Positions 25,312 through 32,933 of a DNA stretch of 42,059 nt are shown piece after piece. The notes under the pieces are model-generated. The model saw only the letters and a program-made list of their open reading frames with translations, was not told where the DNA came from and searched no databases. The position numbers and the translations under genes were made by a program. Source of the stretch: an uncultured Spirochaetaceae bacterium (GTDB taxonomy: Bacteria > Spirochaetota > Spirochaetia > Treponematales > Treponemataceae); NCBI GenBank assembly GCA_902797055.1, contig CADBRT010000022.1, forward strand, positions 1-42,059. Direction: 5' to 3'. Positions within the stretch are counted from its first letter, which is position 1. Every line of letters begins with the position of its first letter.

Positions 25312-25676
25312 CGGTGGATTGGTTGTGCAATACTGTTAAGAACCTGTGGAAAACCTTCGGGAAATTCACCGAATTCACAGGCTGTCGATACGGTAGGAAA
25401 GACGGGATTCTGAGGGTATCGGATTTATATCTGTAATTCTTTACAAAATAATGAGATAAATCTGAAGCTTGCAGACGGTTGCTAGGTATGGGCATTTTTG
25501 GGCGGTAATGTGGGGCTGTGGATAAGTCTGTTGGCCGATTGCAAAACCTGTGGATAATTTGTGTTAAGACGTTGCGGAGCCTTGTAAATACAGGGGAATT
25601 CGGGGTTTCAGTTCTGTCTTGGGGCGGACTGATAGATTGTGTTTTGAAGATATTCGTGGTATTCTTAAAATTATAA
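25312..25676. other. gene-free region with DnaA-box cluster
   Basis: This 365-base gap holds two exact DnaA boxes, TGTGGATAA at 25517-25525 and 25549-25557, in the same orientation and 32 bases apart (about three helix turns). One near match, TGTGGAAAA, is at 25345-25353. An AT-rich stretch at about 25420-25460 lies between the near match and the exact boxes. dnaA and dnaN are not nearby. It could be an origin, a DnaA titration site or a DnaA-regulated promoter. TTGAAG (25644-25649) and TAAAAT (25666-25671) form a possible promoter for the next gene. Confidence 0.5.
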
Positions 25677-26684
25677 ATGGATATGAAACATTCTCTTGTA
25701 CAATCGCTAAAGCTTGTCGCATACTGGATTATAGCGAGCATAGTTATGTCGGCACTCCTTGCCGCTATATACATGATTTATATGCTGAACCTTAACTTGG
25801 TGGCTGGGGAACGGCTTGCCTTTGATGCCAAGCTGTACGCCGAGGGCATTTTGTTGTTCACGCCTTTGGTGCTGATGTCATCAGCGGTGATGTTATCCTT
25901 CCACATGATACGCCATCCTGTTTCTTCTGTCATTCCGCTCATAGCGTATGCTGTCATCTGCGTGTCTTCTTGGATTTTCCTGATTCCCGGCATAGCCTCA
26001 TACAACTCCCAGAATCTGACATCGTACATCGAAAAAAGCTTGGGCAGTGATCCGTCCGCAGGATACTTCAGGCGCAATGGGGATAAGATTGTCTTCTATT
26101 CTTCTGTCAACAAACAGACGAGACTCGTGAACGGACTGTGCATCGATACATCGGATGCCGGCAACAATGTCCGTACGTTCAGTTATCTCGGTATTCCGAA
26201 AAAGCAGAGCGGATATACGGACTCCCTTATTCAAAACTCTGTGGAAATGCCGCCCGCGCTTAAAATTCTGGTAAAAGACGGAAGCCGGCTGCTTGCGCTG
26301 ACGCAGGAATGTGCCAGACGCTCGTTCGGCTGCTGGCTGTGTTTTGCCACCATGGGACTTGCTTTGCTTGGAGTGGTATCCCTGCGGGGCATATCAAAGT
26401 GGCGGCTCGTCAATGTCATGCTGATTGTGGGTGTTACTATCGGAGTCCTGTGGCTGAACGTGCTCGGCTATACGAACGACAAGTTTGCCGCTGTGGAAAA
26501 TACGGTGAACAACGGGCTTTCAAACATTCCGGGAATCCGTTCCCTTGCAGTTGTCGGCAATCCTGTGATGATGCTGTGCAATGTTCTTATATTCATAGTG
26601 CTTGTGGTCGTGTTCTTCTGCGTCTCTGCAATGCAGAAACGCCGGGGAGAGGACGCCGATGAGGACGAGGAAGAGGACTTCTGA
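25677..26684 (+). CDS. membrane protein, possible LptF/LptG-like
   Basis: This is a 335-residue inner-membrane protein with no firm family. The layout is three helices (about 12-36, 55-78, 84-106), a soluble domain of 110 residues (107-216) and three more helices (about 217-236, 244-264, 296-318), ending in an acidic tail (EDADEDEEEDF). The soluble domain contains YFRRNGDKIVFYSSV followed by LVNGLCIDTSD, the sort of strand pattern seen in LptF/LptG jellyroll domains. The gene after it, two bases away, has the same 3+3 layout. Start is ATG 25677 or 25683; neither has a ribosome site. The LptF/G idea rests on topology and loose pattern only. Confidence 0.6.
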   Translation: MDMKHSLVQSLKLVAYWIIASIVMSALLAAIYMIYMLNLNLVAGERLAFDAKLYAEGILLFTPLVLMSSAVMLSFHMIRHPVSSVIPLIAYAVICVSSWIFLIPGIASYNSQNLTSYIEKSLGSDPSAGYFRRNGDKIVFYSSVNKQTRLVNGLCIDTSDAGNNVRTFSYLGIPKKQSGYTDSLIQNSVEMPPALKILVKDGSRLLALTQECARRSFGCWLCFATMGLALLGVVSLRGISKWRLVNVMLIVGVTIGVLWLNVLGYTNDKFAAVENTVNNGLSNIPGIRSLAVVGNPVMMLCNVLIFIVLVVVFFCVSAMQKRRGEDADEDEEEDF

Positions 26685-26686
26685 AC

Positions 26687-28570
26687 ATGAAGAAAGTTTT
26701 TGGCATACTGGCAGTATACACTGCAATCATATTCCTTTGCTGCATAGGCGAAACATATATATACCGCACCATCCCGATATTGATTGCGGAACACGTAGGC
26801 ATGTACCGATTTTTCCGTGGGCTGTCGTGGTTCCTTTCCTTGCTTCCTGCGATTTTCCTGAGCGGCTTTACAGTGGCATGTGCTGTTCTGTGGCAGAAAG
26901 ATGCAGGCAACGCGAGACAGCGTTTTTCCCCGGCGATGATTGACAGGTACCGCATTATACTGCTTTCGTCCCTCGTCTTTGTTGCAATCCTCGCTTTCAA
27001 TGCAGAGATATTCCGCCCGCTGGTGAAGGCAAAGCTTTTCCGCATGGAAAGCGCACCGCGGGAGCTGAAAAACAACCTTTCCACTGCCGAATACCTGATA
27101 CAGGACAGGAATTACGAGCTTGCCTATATGTATGCGACCCGTGCTGTCGCTGTTGCTCCTCATGATATGACAGCTCGGAATGTCCTCAAGAACGCGAAGG
27201 ATTTTTTGGACATCTGGGAAACACAGCAGGTCTTGGAAGGAAAAACCGTGGAGGAAGTCGCGCAGCCGTTGCATGCGGCTGACATGCATCTGACGGCTAA
27301 GGAGCTGATGCAGCGTGCGCAGAGTGCGCGCGCCGAAGAAAACTGGCTCAATGCCCACTACTGGGCGACGCTTGCCCTCGCTGCCTGCAACGGTACGGAC
27401 ACGAACATGGAAGCCGCCAGAACGCTCGCCGATGTCGCATGGAACAAGCTCAAGGCACCCGGCGAGTTTGAGAATTCCCCGACATTCCAGCTTTACAGAA
27501 AGAAGCTCAACGGATACATCGCCCTCAATCAGGGGGACAATCTGAAGGCGTATTATATCTTCCTCGACCTGCAGAAGTCGCTCCCGTCTCGGGATCCCGA
27601 CGTCGAACGCTATTTCGCGCTGGCAAAGGAAGCTGTGCAGAACCAGTACTTCTTCATTGACGAAGCGGACGACATGGATGTGCTTGCAAGCGGGCAGGAC
27701 ATTCATTTCAGCCTGCGAAATCGCGACGGTTCGCGCAATGTGTACAGCATTAAGAGCGTTATGGACTCCAAGTACAACGGTACGGATATCCGCTACCTGA
27801 AGGATATGACGGTCGTCACTTATTCAAGCAGCGGCCGTTTCGTCCGCAGCATGTATGTTCCGTTGGCAAAGGCTATCAGCCAGAACGTGAATGTCATGAG
27901 CGAGGAAAACGCGCGTGCGCTGGGTATTCAGTCGAAGTGGAAGAATGTGCCGTTTATCATGTTGCTCTCTGTCGACCGCGATACACAGGGGATTGTCAGC
28001 ACGCCGGTTTACTCCGATGTGGAAACCGGTCTTACCGAGGCGCAAGTGGAAGAGCTCGGTCTCTATGTTCCCGATACGTCGGGGATGAATGCAACGCATC
28101 CAATCCATCTGAGCACGCAGAACACGCTCATTCTGCCCATGCCGTATTCGGATTTTGCGGTGATTGACGCAGCTTCTGCCGGTTCTGATACTATGTCAAT
28201 CTTTTCGCTGCTCAGGTTCATCCCGAACGCACAGAACTATGGTTTTGCGGCTGAAGTGTTCTCCAACTCTCTGGTGGGGCGCTTTACCTATCCGCTGTTC
28301 ATTCTGATTCTGTTTATCTTTGCGGCGGCGGTGGGCTGGAACTACCGGATTGACGACAGCAAGGTGCAGTTCCGCACGATATGGCTTCTGATGGTCATAC
28401 TCTATGGCTTTGTTACATACCTGATTGTGGAAGTGTGCGGGTATGTCTTCAACATCATGAACTACGTGCTCATCGGTGTCTTCAACAATGCTGCCTTGGT
28501 AATGGCGTTCTTCATATATGGGGTCATCTTCGTTTTAATCTCCATCAATTTCATGTCCCGCAAGAAGTAG
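26687..28570 (+). CDS. large membrane protein with TPR-like and LptF/G-like regions
   Basis: This 627-residue inner-membrane protein begins with three helices (about 4-21, 45-68, 88-106), followed by AFNAEIFRPLVKAKLFRM, resembling the segment after helix 3 in LptF/LptG. Residues about 128-310 are helical repeats of TPR style (NYELAYMYATRAVAVAPHD; NWLNAHYWATLALAACNG). Residues about 330-390 include IRYLKDMTVVTYSSSGRFVR, like LptF/G periplasmic strands. Three C-terminal helices (about 533-622) begin after VGRFTYPLFILILFIFAAAVGW. It probably works with its upstream partner, perhaps in moving an envelope lipid. The TPR insertion is unlike canonical LptF/G, and the assignment is inference. Confidence 0.6.
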   Translation: MKKVFGILAVYTAIIFLCCIGETYIYRTIPILIAEHVGMYRFFRGLSWFLSLLPAIFLSGFTVACAVLWQKDAGNARQRFSPAMIDRYRIILLSSLVFVAILAFNAEIFRPLVKAKLFRMESAPRELKNNLSTAEYLIQDRNYELAYMYATRAVAVAPHDMTARNVLKNAKDFLDIWETQQVLEGKTVEEVAQPLHAADMHLTAKELMQRAQSARAEENWLNAHYWATLALAACNGTDTNMEAARTLADVAWNKLKAPGEFENSPTFQLYRKKLNGYIALNQGDNLKAYYIFLDLQKSLPSRDPDVERYFALAKEAVQNQYFFIDEADDMDVLASGQDIHFSLRNRDGSRNVYSIKSVMDSKYNGTDIRYLKDMTVVTYSSSGRFVRSMYVPLAKAISQNVNVMSEENARALGIQSKWKNVPFIMLLSVDRDTQGIVSTPVYSDVETGLTEAQVEELGLYVPDTSGMNATHPIHLSTQNTLILPMPYSDFAVIDAASAGSDTMSIFSLLRFIPNAQNYGFAAEVFSNSLVGRFTYPLFILILFIFAAAVGWNYRIDDSKVQFRTIWLLMVILYGFVTYLIVEVCGYVFNIMNYVLIGVFNNAALVMAFFIYGVIFVLISINFMSRKK

Positions 28571-28579
28571 CACACGAGC

Positions 28580-28725
28580 GGGCTGTCTATAAAGTAATGG
28601 TGACATTTCATGTCGTGACATTTCATGTCTTGACATTTCATGTCATACTGAATTAATTTCAGCATCTACGCCACAAATAGTGTGTAAGATTCCGAAGGCT
28701 AGAGTGCAAACTTCTTAGACAGCCC
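28580..28725. mobile_element. MITE-like element or IS remnant with terminal inverted repeats
   Basis: GGGCTGTCTA (28580-28589) at the left is the exact inverse of TAGACAGCCC (28716-28725) at the right. The repeats extend to 14 of 16 matching positions. The 146-base interior has no reading frame of note, so it is non-autonomous. A perfect 28-base inverted copy of the right end lies at the window's end. No clear target duplication is visible. Confidence 0.55.
28600..28644 (+). repeat. three tandem 15-bp palindromic units
   Basis: The unit (G/T)TGACATTTCATGTC occurs three times without spacers, at 28600-28614, 28615-28629 and 28630-28644. Each holds GACAT-TTC-ATGTC, an inverted repeat. It lies inside the MITE-like element. 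Confidence 0.9.
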
Positions 28726-28866
28726 CTTTTTTTGCAGTGACAGGAGCATTGTCCCGAATTCCTTTCCCGATATGGCCGTTTGAATACTTCCATTAAACTG
28801 TCGTATTGGTGTATACTTATCCTGCATTTTTTCAACCGCAATCTTTAGTGTAAGGATGATAAACCT

Positions 28867-29727
28867 ATGAACAAAATTCTCGAAAAAAAACAGCTTTCCC
28901 CGACTGTTTTCTACATGAAGTTTGAGGCTCCTGACATTGCGCGCAACCGCAAAGCCGGACAATTCCTCATTGTACAGGTGGACCAGGATCTGGACGAGCG
29001 CATTCCGCTCACCATCGCTGATGCCAATGCGGAGGAAGGCTGGGTGGCAATCGCGTTCCAGCCGGTCGGTGTTTCCACCTACAAACTTTCCAAGCTGAAT
29101 GCAGGAGATTACCTCGGCGGCGTTCTCGGACCGCTGGGCACTCCGAGTGAAATAAAGAAGTTTGACGGTCCGGTCGTCTGCGTAGGCGGCGGATTCGGTA
29201 CAGCCCCGTTGTATCCGATTGTCCAGGCACTTAAGGAAGTCGGAAACAAGGTCATTCTAATTGAAGGTGCACGCACAAAAGAGCTGCTTATTTTCGTAGA
29301 AGAGATGAAGGCTGTTTGCGATGAGGTGATCATCATGACAGATGACGGCAGCGCAGGAAGAAAGGGTGTTACGACTCTGCCATTGGAAGAGTTGTGCCAG
29401 TCCGATGTTCCGCCGGCACAGGTGATAGCCATCGGACCGCCTATAATGATGAAATTCTGCTGCAGCACGACGGCGAAGTACAATGTTCCGACGGTGGTTT
29501 CCCTCAACACTATTATGATTGACGGTACAGGTATGTGCGGTGGCTGCCGCGTTTCTGTCGGCGGCGAGACAAAGTTCGTCTGCGTTGACGGGCCTGACTT
29601 TGACGGTCATGCGGTTGACTGGGACAACATGATGATGCGTATGAAGAGCTTCAAGCCGCAGGAGACAGAGGCTTTCCACCGTTGCAAAATGCAGGAGGAG
29701 GCAGACTCCCTTGCTGCCGCGCACTAA
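28867..29727 (+). CDS. nfnA: NfnA: ferredoxin-NADP+ transhydrogenase small subunit
   Basis: This 286-residue cytoplasmic flavoprotein is the FAD/NAD(H)-binding subunit of NfnAB, which couples NADH and reduced ferredoxin to NADP+ reduction by electron bifurcation. The flavin domain is at about 1-98. The nucleotide domain starts at VVCVGGGFGTAPLYP (103-117). The [2Fe-2S] ligands lie in DGTGMCGGCRV (219-229) and KFVCVDGPDFDG: Cys224, Cys227 and Cys239. AAGGA (28852-28856) precedes the ATG by ten bases. nfnB follows after 31 bases. The SudB/DHOD electron-transfer subunits are relatives; the nfnB partner decides the call. Confidence 0.92.
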   Translation: MNKILEKKQLSPTVFYMKFEAPDIARNRKAGQFLIVQVDQDLDERIPLTIADANAEEGWVAIAFQPVGVSTYKLSKLNAGDYLGGVLGPLGTPSEIKKFDGPVVCVGGGFGTAPLYPIVQALKEVGNKVILIEGARTKELLIFVEEMKAVCDEVIIMTDDGSAGRKGVTTLPLEELCQSDVPPAQVIAIGPPIMMKFCCSTTAKYNVPTVVSLNTIMIDGTGMCGGCRVSVGGETKFVCVDGPDFDGHAVDWDNMMMRMKSFKPQETEAFHRCKMQEEADSLAAAH

Positions 29728-29758
29728 GGCGGTCAACACATTCTAGGAGTAATACACT

Positions 29759-31261
29759 ATGGCAGAACATATTCCAGCTCAGCAGCTTGCAGAGGCAGGT
29801 GCCGCTGAATACAAAAAAATAGAAGAAAAAATCAAGACAGCTTCGCTTGCCAACAAGGACAGAATGGCAATCCCGCTTCAGGTCATGCCTACCGGCGAAC
29901 CGAAGGTCCGCGCCCGCGAGATGTCCGAAGTCGCGCTCGGCTACACTATGGAGCAGGCCGTCGTTGAAGCGAACCGCTGTCTCCAGTGCAAGAACCAGCC
30001 GTGCGTAAAGGGATGTCCGGTTGAAGTCCACATCCCGGAATTTTTGGCACAGGTTGCTCAGGGCAAGTTTAAGGAAGCCGTCGGAATCATCAAGCAGACA
30101 AACCTGTTGCCTGCAATCTGCGGACGCGTCTGCCCGCAGGAAAAGCAGTGCCAGGGACAGTGCACCGTCGGCAAAGTCCACAAGAGCGTGGAACAGGCCG
30201 TCAGCATTGGTCGCCTCGAGCGGTTCGTGGCTGACTGGGAGCGCACCAACAATCAGATTTCCATTCCTGAAGTGGCGGCTTCTACCGGCAAAAAGGTTGC
30301 CGTCATCGGTTCCGGCCCTGCCGGTCTCACCGTGGCGGCGGACTGCCGCCGTGCAGGACACGATGTTACCGTATTTGAGGCATTCCACAAAGCCGGTGGT
30401 GTCATGGTCTACGGTATCCCTGAGTTCCGTCTTCCAAAGAGCATTGTTGCCAAGGAAGTGGACAACCTTAAAAAGATGGGCGTCAAATTTGAAATGAACT
30501 TCCTCGTGGGACGCACAAGCACTGTGCAGCAGATTCTCACCGAAAAGGGATATGACGCTGCATTCGTCGGAACTGGTGCCGGACTTCCTAAGTTCTTCGG
30601 CATTCCCGGCGAAAACTACATCGGCGTATTCAGCGCCAACGAGTACCTTACCCGCGCAAACCTGATGAAGGCGTATGAGAAGGGAAAGGCTGACACCCCG
30701 TATTACGAAGCAAAGACCGTTGTCGTCTGCGGAGGCGGAAACGTCGCCATGGACGCAGCCCGCATGGCGCTCCGCCTGGGTGCAGAAAAGGTCTACGTCG
30801 TATACCGCAGAACGCGGACAGAAATGCCTGCCCGTAAGGAAGAGGTCGACCACGCAGAGGAAGAGGGAGTGGAGTTCCGCTTCCTTGAAAACCCGGTGGA
30901 AATTCTCGGCGATGCAGAAACCGGACGCGTCACAGGCCTCAAGGCACTCAGCTACGAGCTCGGTGAACCGGACGCTTCCGGACGCCGCCGCCCGGTGGCA
31001 ATCAAGGGCAGCGAGCACGACATCCCCTGCGACTGCGTGATTGTTGCTCTCGGAAACAATTCCAATCCGTTGATTCCGCGCACCACACCGGAAATAAAGA
31101 CCGATGACCGCGGGCATATCCAGGTTGATGAAACTCAGGAAACCAGCATGACGAAAGTCTGGGCAGGCGGAGACATCGTTCTCGGCGCTGCAACCGTCAT
31201 CCTCGCCATGGGCGAAGGGCGCAAGGCAGCCGCCAGCATCAATGCCTATCTTGCAAAATAA
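29759..31261 (+). CDS. nfnB: NfnB: ferredoxin-NADP+ transhydrogenase large subunit (GltA-type)
   Basis: This 500-residue cytoplasmic protein resembles the small subunit of glutamate synthase. Two groups of four cysteines (74, 77, 82, 86 and 121, 125, 131, 135) bind [4Fe-4S] clusters. The FAD-binding motif VAVIGSGPAGLTVAA starts at about 180, and the NADPH-binding motif VVVCGGGNVAMDAAR follows near 321-335. The C-terminus has VWAGGDIVLGAATVILAMGEGRKAA, the FAD-contacting end of this family. No glutamate synthase large subunit is nearby, and NfnA is, so NfnB is preferred. A strong terminator follows. Confidence 0.93.
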   Translation: MAEHIPAQQLAEAGAAEYKKIEEKIKTASLANKDRMAIPLQVMPTGEPKVRAREMSEVALGYTMEQAVVEANRCLQCKNQPCVKGCPVEVHIPEFLAQVAQGKFKEAVGIIKQTNLLPAICGRVCPQEKQCQGQCTVGKVHKSVEQAVSIGRLERFVADWERTNNQISIPEVAASTGKKVAVIGSGPAGLTVAADCRRAGHDVTVFEAFHKAGGVMVYGIPEFRLPKSIVAKEVDNLKKMGVKFEMNFLVGRTSTVQQILTEKGYDAAFVGTGAGLPKFFGIPGENYIGVFSANEYLTRANLMKAYEKGKADTPYYEAKTVVVCGGGNVAMDAARMALRLGAEKVYVVYRRTRTEMPARKEEVDHAEEEGVEFRFLENPVEILGDAETGRVTGLKALSYELGEPDASGRRRPVAIKGSEHDIPCDCVIVALGNNSNPLIPRTTPEIKTDDRGHIQVDETQETSMTKVWAGGDIVLGAATVILAMGEGRKAAASINAYLAK

Positions 31262-31277
31262 GGCAATCGTCTGAAGC

Positions 31278-31309
31278 AATCCCCCGTACAGTACGTGCGG
31301 GGGATTTTT
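31278..31309 (+). terminator. intrinsic terminator after nfnAB
   Basis: AATCCCCCGTAC (31278-31289) pairs with GTGCGGGGGATT (31295-31306) with one G-U, around a five-base loop, with T31305-T31309. Confidence 0.88.
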
Positions 31310-31312
31310 CGT

Positions 31313-31492
31313 AGATAGGCGTATTATCCAGATGCTACCCAATGGAACAGTACATTCGATAAAGTCTTGGAAGATGAGGTTGCAGTTGCTGATTACCGGT
31401 CGGCAGCATAAATATGCAAAGCTGCCGAAAATCGACTACAACATACCGATGGCATGACGGGACCGGTTATCAGGAGACTTTTTGACAAGTGA
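31313..31492 (+). pseudogene. possible decayed gene fragment
   Basis: One frame reads coding-like protein, YYPDATQWNSTFDKVLEDEV from about 31322, broken by TAA at 31409-31411. It then continues as CKAAENRLQHTDGMTGPVIR to a TGA at 31490-31492. There is no start codon or ribosome site and I recognise no family. It could be chance. The rest of the 31262-31581 gap shows only the terminator and a TTGACA (31482-31487) without a good partner. Confidence 0.2.
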
Positions 31493-31581
31493 TGGAGTTC
31501 CAGCAACGTTTGCTCTTAATCAGTCTGTCCCTGTCGCCCTCTACTTGCCAGAGCAGGCGATGCGGACTATGATTGGGTTCC

Positions 31582-32772
31582 ATGAAAACTTCCCTATACA
31601 AAAAAAGAATCGCTAGAAAGCCTGCAATCATTGTTGTTGTGCTGCTTGCTGCTGCGGTGGCGGCGGCACTGTATTTCCTTCAGGACGGCAAAATGGAAAC
31701 CGTTCCCTATAAAACCTTCTATGAAATGGTGGAACAGGGCAAGGTTGTCTCCGCAACATTTGACGGGACGGACATTGTGTTTGAAGTTTCCGGCAGTGAA
31801 GGCGATGACGCAAAGACTTCGTACAGGACGACGGACCCGCAGAGCCCTGTGCTTAAGGAATTTCTTTTGCGGAACGGCGTCGCTGTCACGCAGGAGATGG
31901 ACATCGGATCTATTGTCTCGCTTATTTTTGATATCTTCTTTTACGCGTATTTCTTCGGCATCTTCTTTGTGGCGTTCAGAAAGTTTATCTCGCCTAATAC
32001 GTTCAAAGTCGTCCGCAAGACGGGCAAAACGTTTAAAGATGTCGTGGGCATGGACAGTCTCAAGCGCGACATGCTCCAAATCATGCAGATTCTAAAGAAC
32101 CCCGGCGAATATGCACAGCGCGGTGTGCGTGCGCCGAAAGGCATTCTGCTGGAGGGGGCGCCCGGCAACGGCAAGACACTTTTTGCACGCGCCCTCGCTG
32201 GTGAGGCGGACATCAATTTTATCCCTGCAAAGGCGACTGACTTTGAAAGCATGTTCATGGCAATCGGCCCCCTGAAGGTGAAACTGCTGTTCCGCAAGGC
32301 GCGCAGGCGCGCACCGTGCATTGTGTTTATCGATGAATTCGATGGAATCGGTACCCGACGCAACTATTCCGGCTCTGCGATTGAGACGGAAAACACGAGG
32401 ATTGTGACTGCGCTCTTGAACGAACTCGACGGCTTTGAGCCGACAAACGGTGTTCTGGTGATTGCGGCGACCAACTCCATTCAGGCGCTGGACGAAGCGC
32501 TGATCCGCCCCGGACGGTTCGACGCGCGGGTGAGCGTTCCGTACCCTGATGAAGCAGCGCGAAAAAAACTCGTGGAGCTGTACTGCCAGGGCAAGCCTCA
32601 TGAGACAGACTGCTCGCCGGAGAGCCTTGCCGCGCTGTTCAATAAATTTTCGTGTGCAAAGATTGAAAGTGTTTTGAACCGCGCTTCTCTCATCGCACGG
32701 GGGGAGGAGCGCGAAGCGTTTACGATGCAGGATGTGCGCCGCGCCATGGAGGAGCAGCACACTGCCCGCTGA
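31582..32772 (+). CDS. FtsH-like AAA+ ATPase without protease domain
   Basis: This 396-residue inner-membrane protein has helix 1 at about 13-33, a small periplasmic domain (34-108), helix 2 at about 110-133 and an FtsH-type AAA+ domain. Motifs are Walker A GAPGNGKT (192-199), pore segment DFESMFMAIG (FVGVG in FtsH), Walker B IVFIDE (247-252) and the second region of homology with Arg309 and Arg312 (IRPGRFD). The chain stops at MQDVRRAMEEQHTAR, where FtsH continues into its HExxH zinc protease domain of about 200 residues; that domain is absent. It may unfold or extract membrane proteins without cutting them. ATG 31582 is preferred over an upstream TTG. Its last 23 bases belong to a direct repeat. 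Confidence 0.88.
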   Translation: MKTSLYKKRIARKPAIIVVVLLAAAVAAALYFLQDGKMETVPYKTFYEMVEQGKVVSATFDGTDIVFEVSGSEGDDAKTSYRTTDPQSPVLKEFLLRNGVAVTQEMDIGSIVSLIFDIFFYAYFFGIFFVAFRKFISPNTFKVVRKTGKTFKDVVGMDSLKRDMLQIMQILKNPGEYAQRGVRAPKGILLEGAPGNGKTLFARALAGEADINFIPAKATDFESMFMAIGPLKVKLLFRKARRRAPCIVFIDEFDGIGTRRNYSGSAIETENTRIVTALLNELDGFEPTNGVLVIAATNSIQALDEALIRPGRFDARVSVPYPDEAARKKLVELYCQGKPHETDCSPESLAALFNKFSCAKIESVLNRASLIARGEEREAFTMQDVRRAMEEQHTAR

Positions 32773-32774
32773 AC
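32750..32774 (+). repeat. left 25-bp direct repeat flanking the sugar cassette
   Basis: AGGAGCAGCACACTGCCCGC plus five further bases; identical to 39039-39063 in the same orientation. It forms the end and stop codon of the FtsH-like gene. The copies start 6289 bases apart. Confidence 0.95.
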
Positions 32775-32796
32775 GGGAAAGCGGCATGTGTGCAAA

Positions 32797-32909
32797 TGTA
32801 AAATAATAAGTGCTAGTGTGATAAAAAATGATGTAAATATGTAAAATTTAAAGTTGACAATTGCATATTGCGGTAGTAAAATGTAAACATAAAGGGTTGA
32901 ATTTGTAAA
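32797..32909 (+). promoter_or_regulatory. sugar-operon promoter with five TGTAAA repeats
   Basis: TTGACA (32854-32859) and TAAAAT (32877-32882) are exactly 17 bases apart, a near-consensus promoter. TGTAAA occurs at 32797, 32832, 32840, 32882 and 32904. The fourth copy lies in the palindrome ATGTAAACAT (32881-32890) at the -10 box. These are likely sites for the LacI-family regulator encoded at the far end of the cassette. Confidence 0.7.
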
Positions 32910-32933
32910 AGCAATTCTTTTCGGGAGGTTTGC

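Noticed and set aside
26468..27706. Minus-strand open frame of 412 codons opposite the membrane-protein pair
   Set aside because: No ribosome site or recognisable domain; it crosses the boundary of two well-formed plus-strand genes.
28600..28644. CRISPR array
   Set aside because: The units are contiguous, 15 bases long and have no spacers; no cas gene is present.
29651..31342. Long minus-strand open frame of 563 codons opposite nfnB
   Set aside because: It lies antisense to nfnB, which has full cofactor motifs. The antisense product is cysteine- and histidine-rich without family features, as expected for a shadow of a GC-rich gene.
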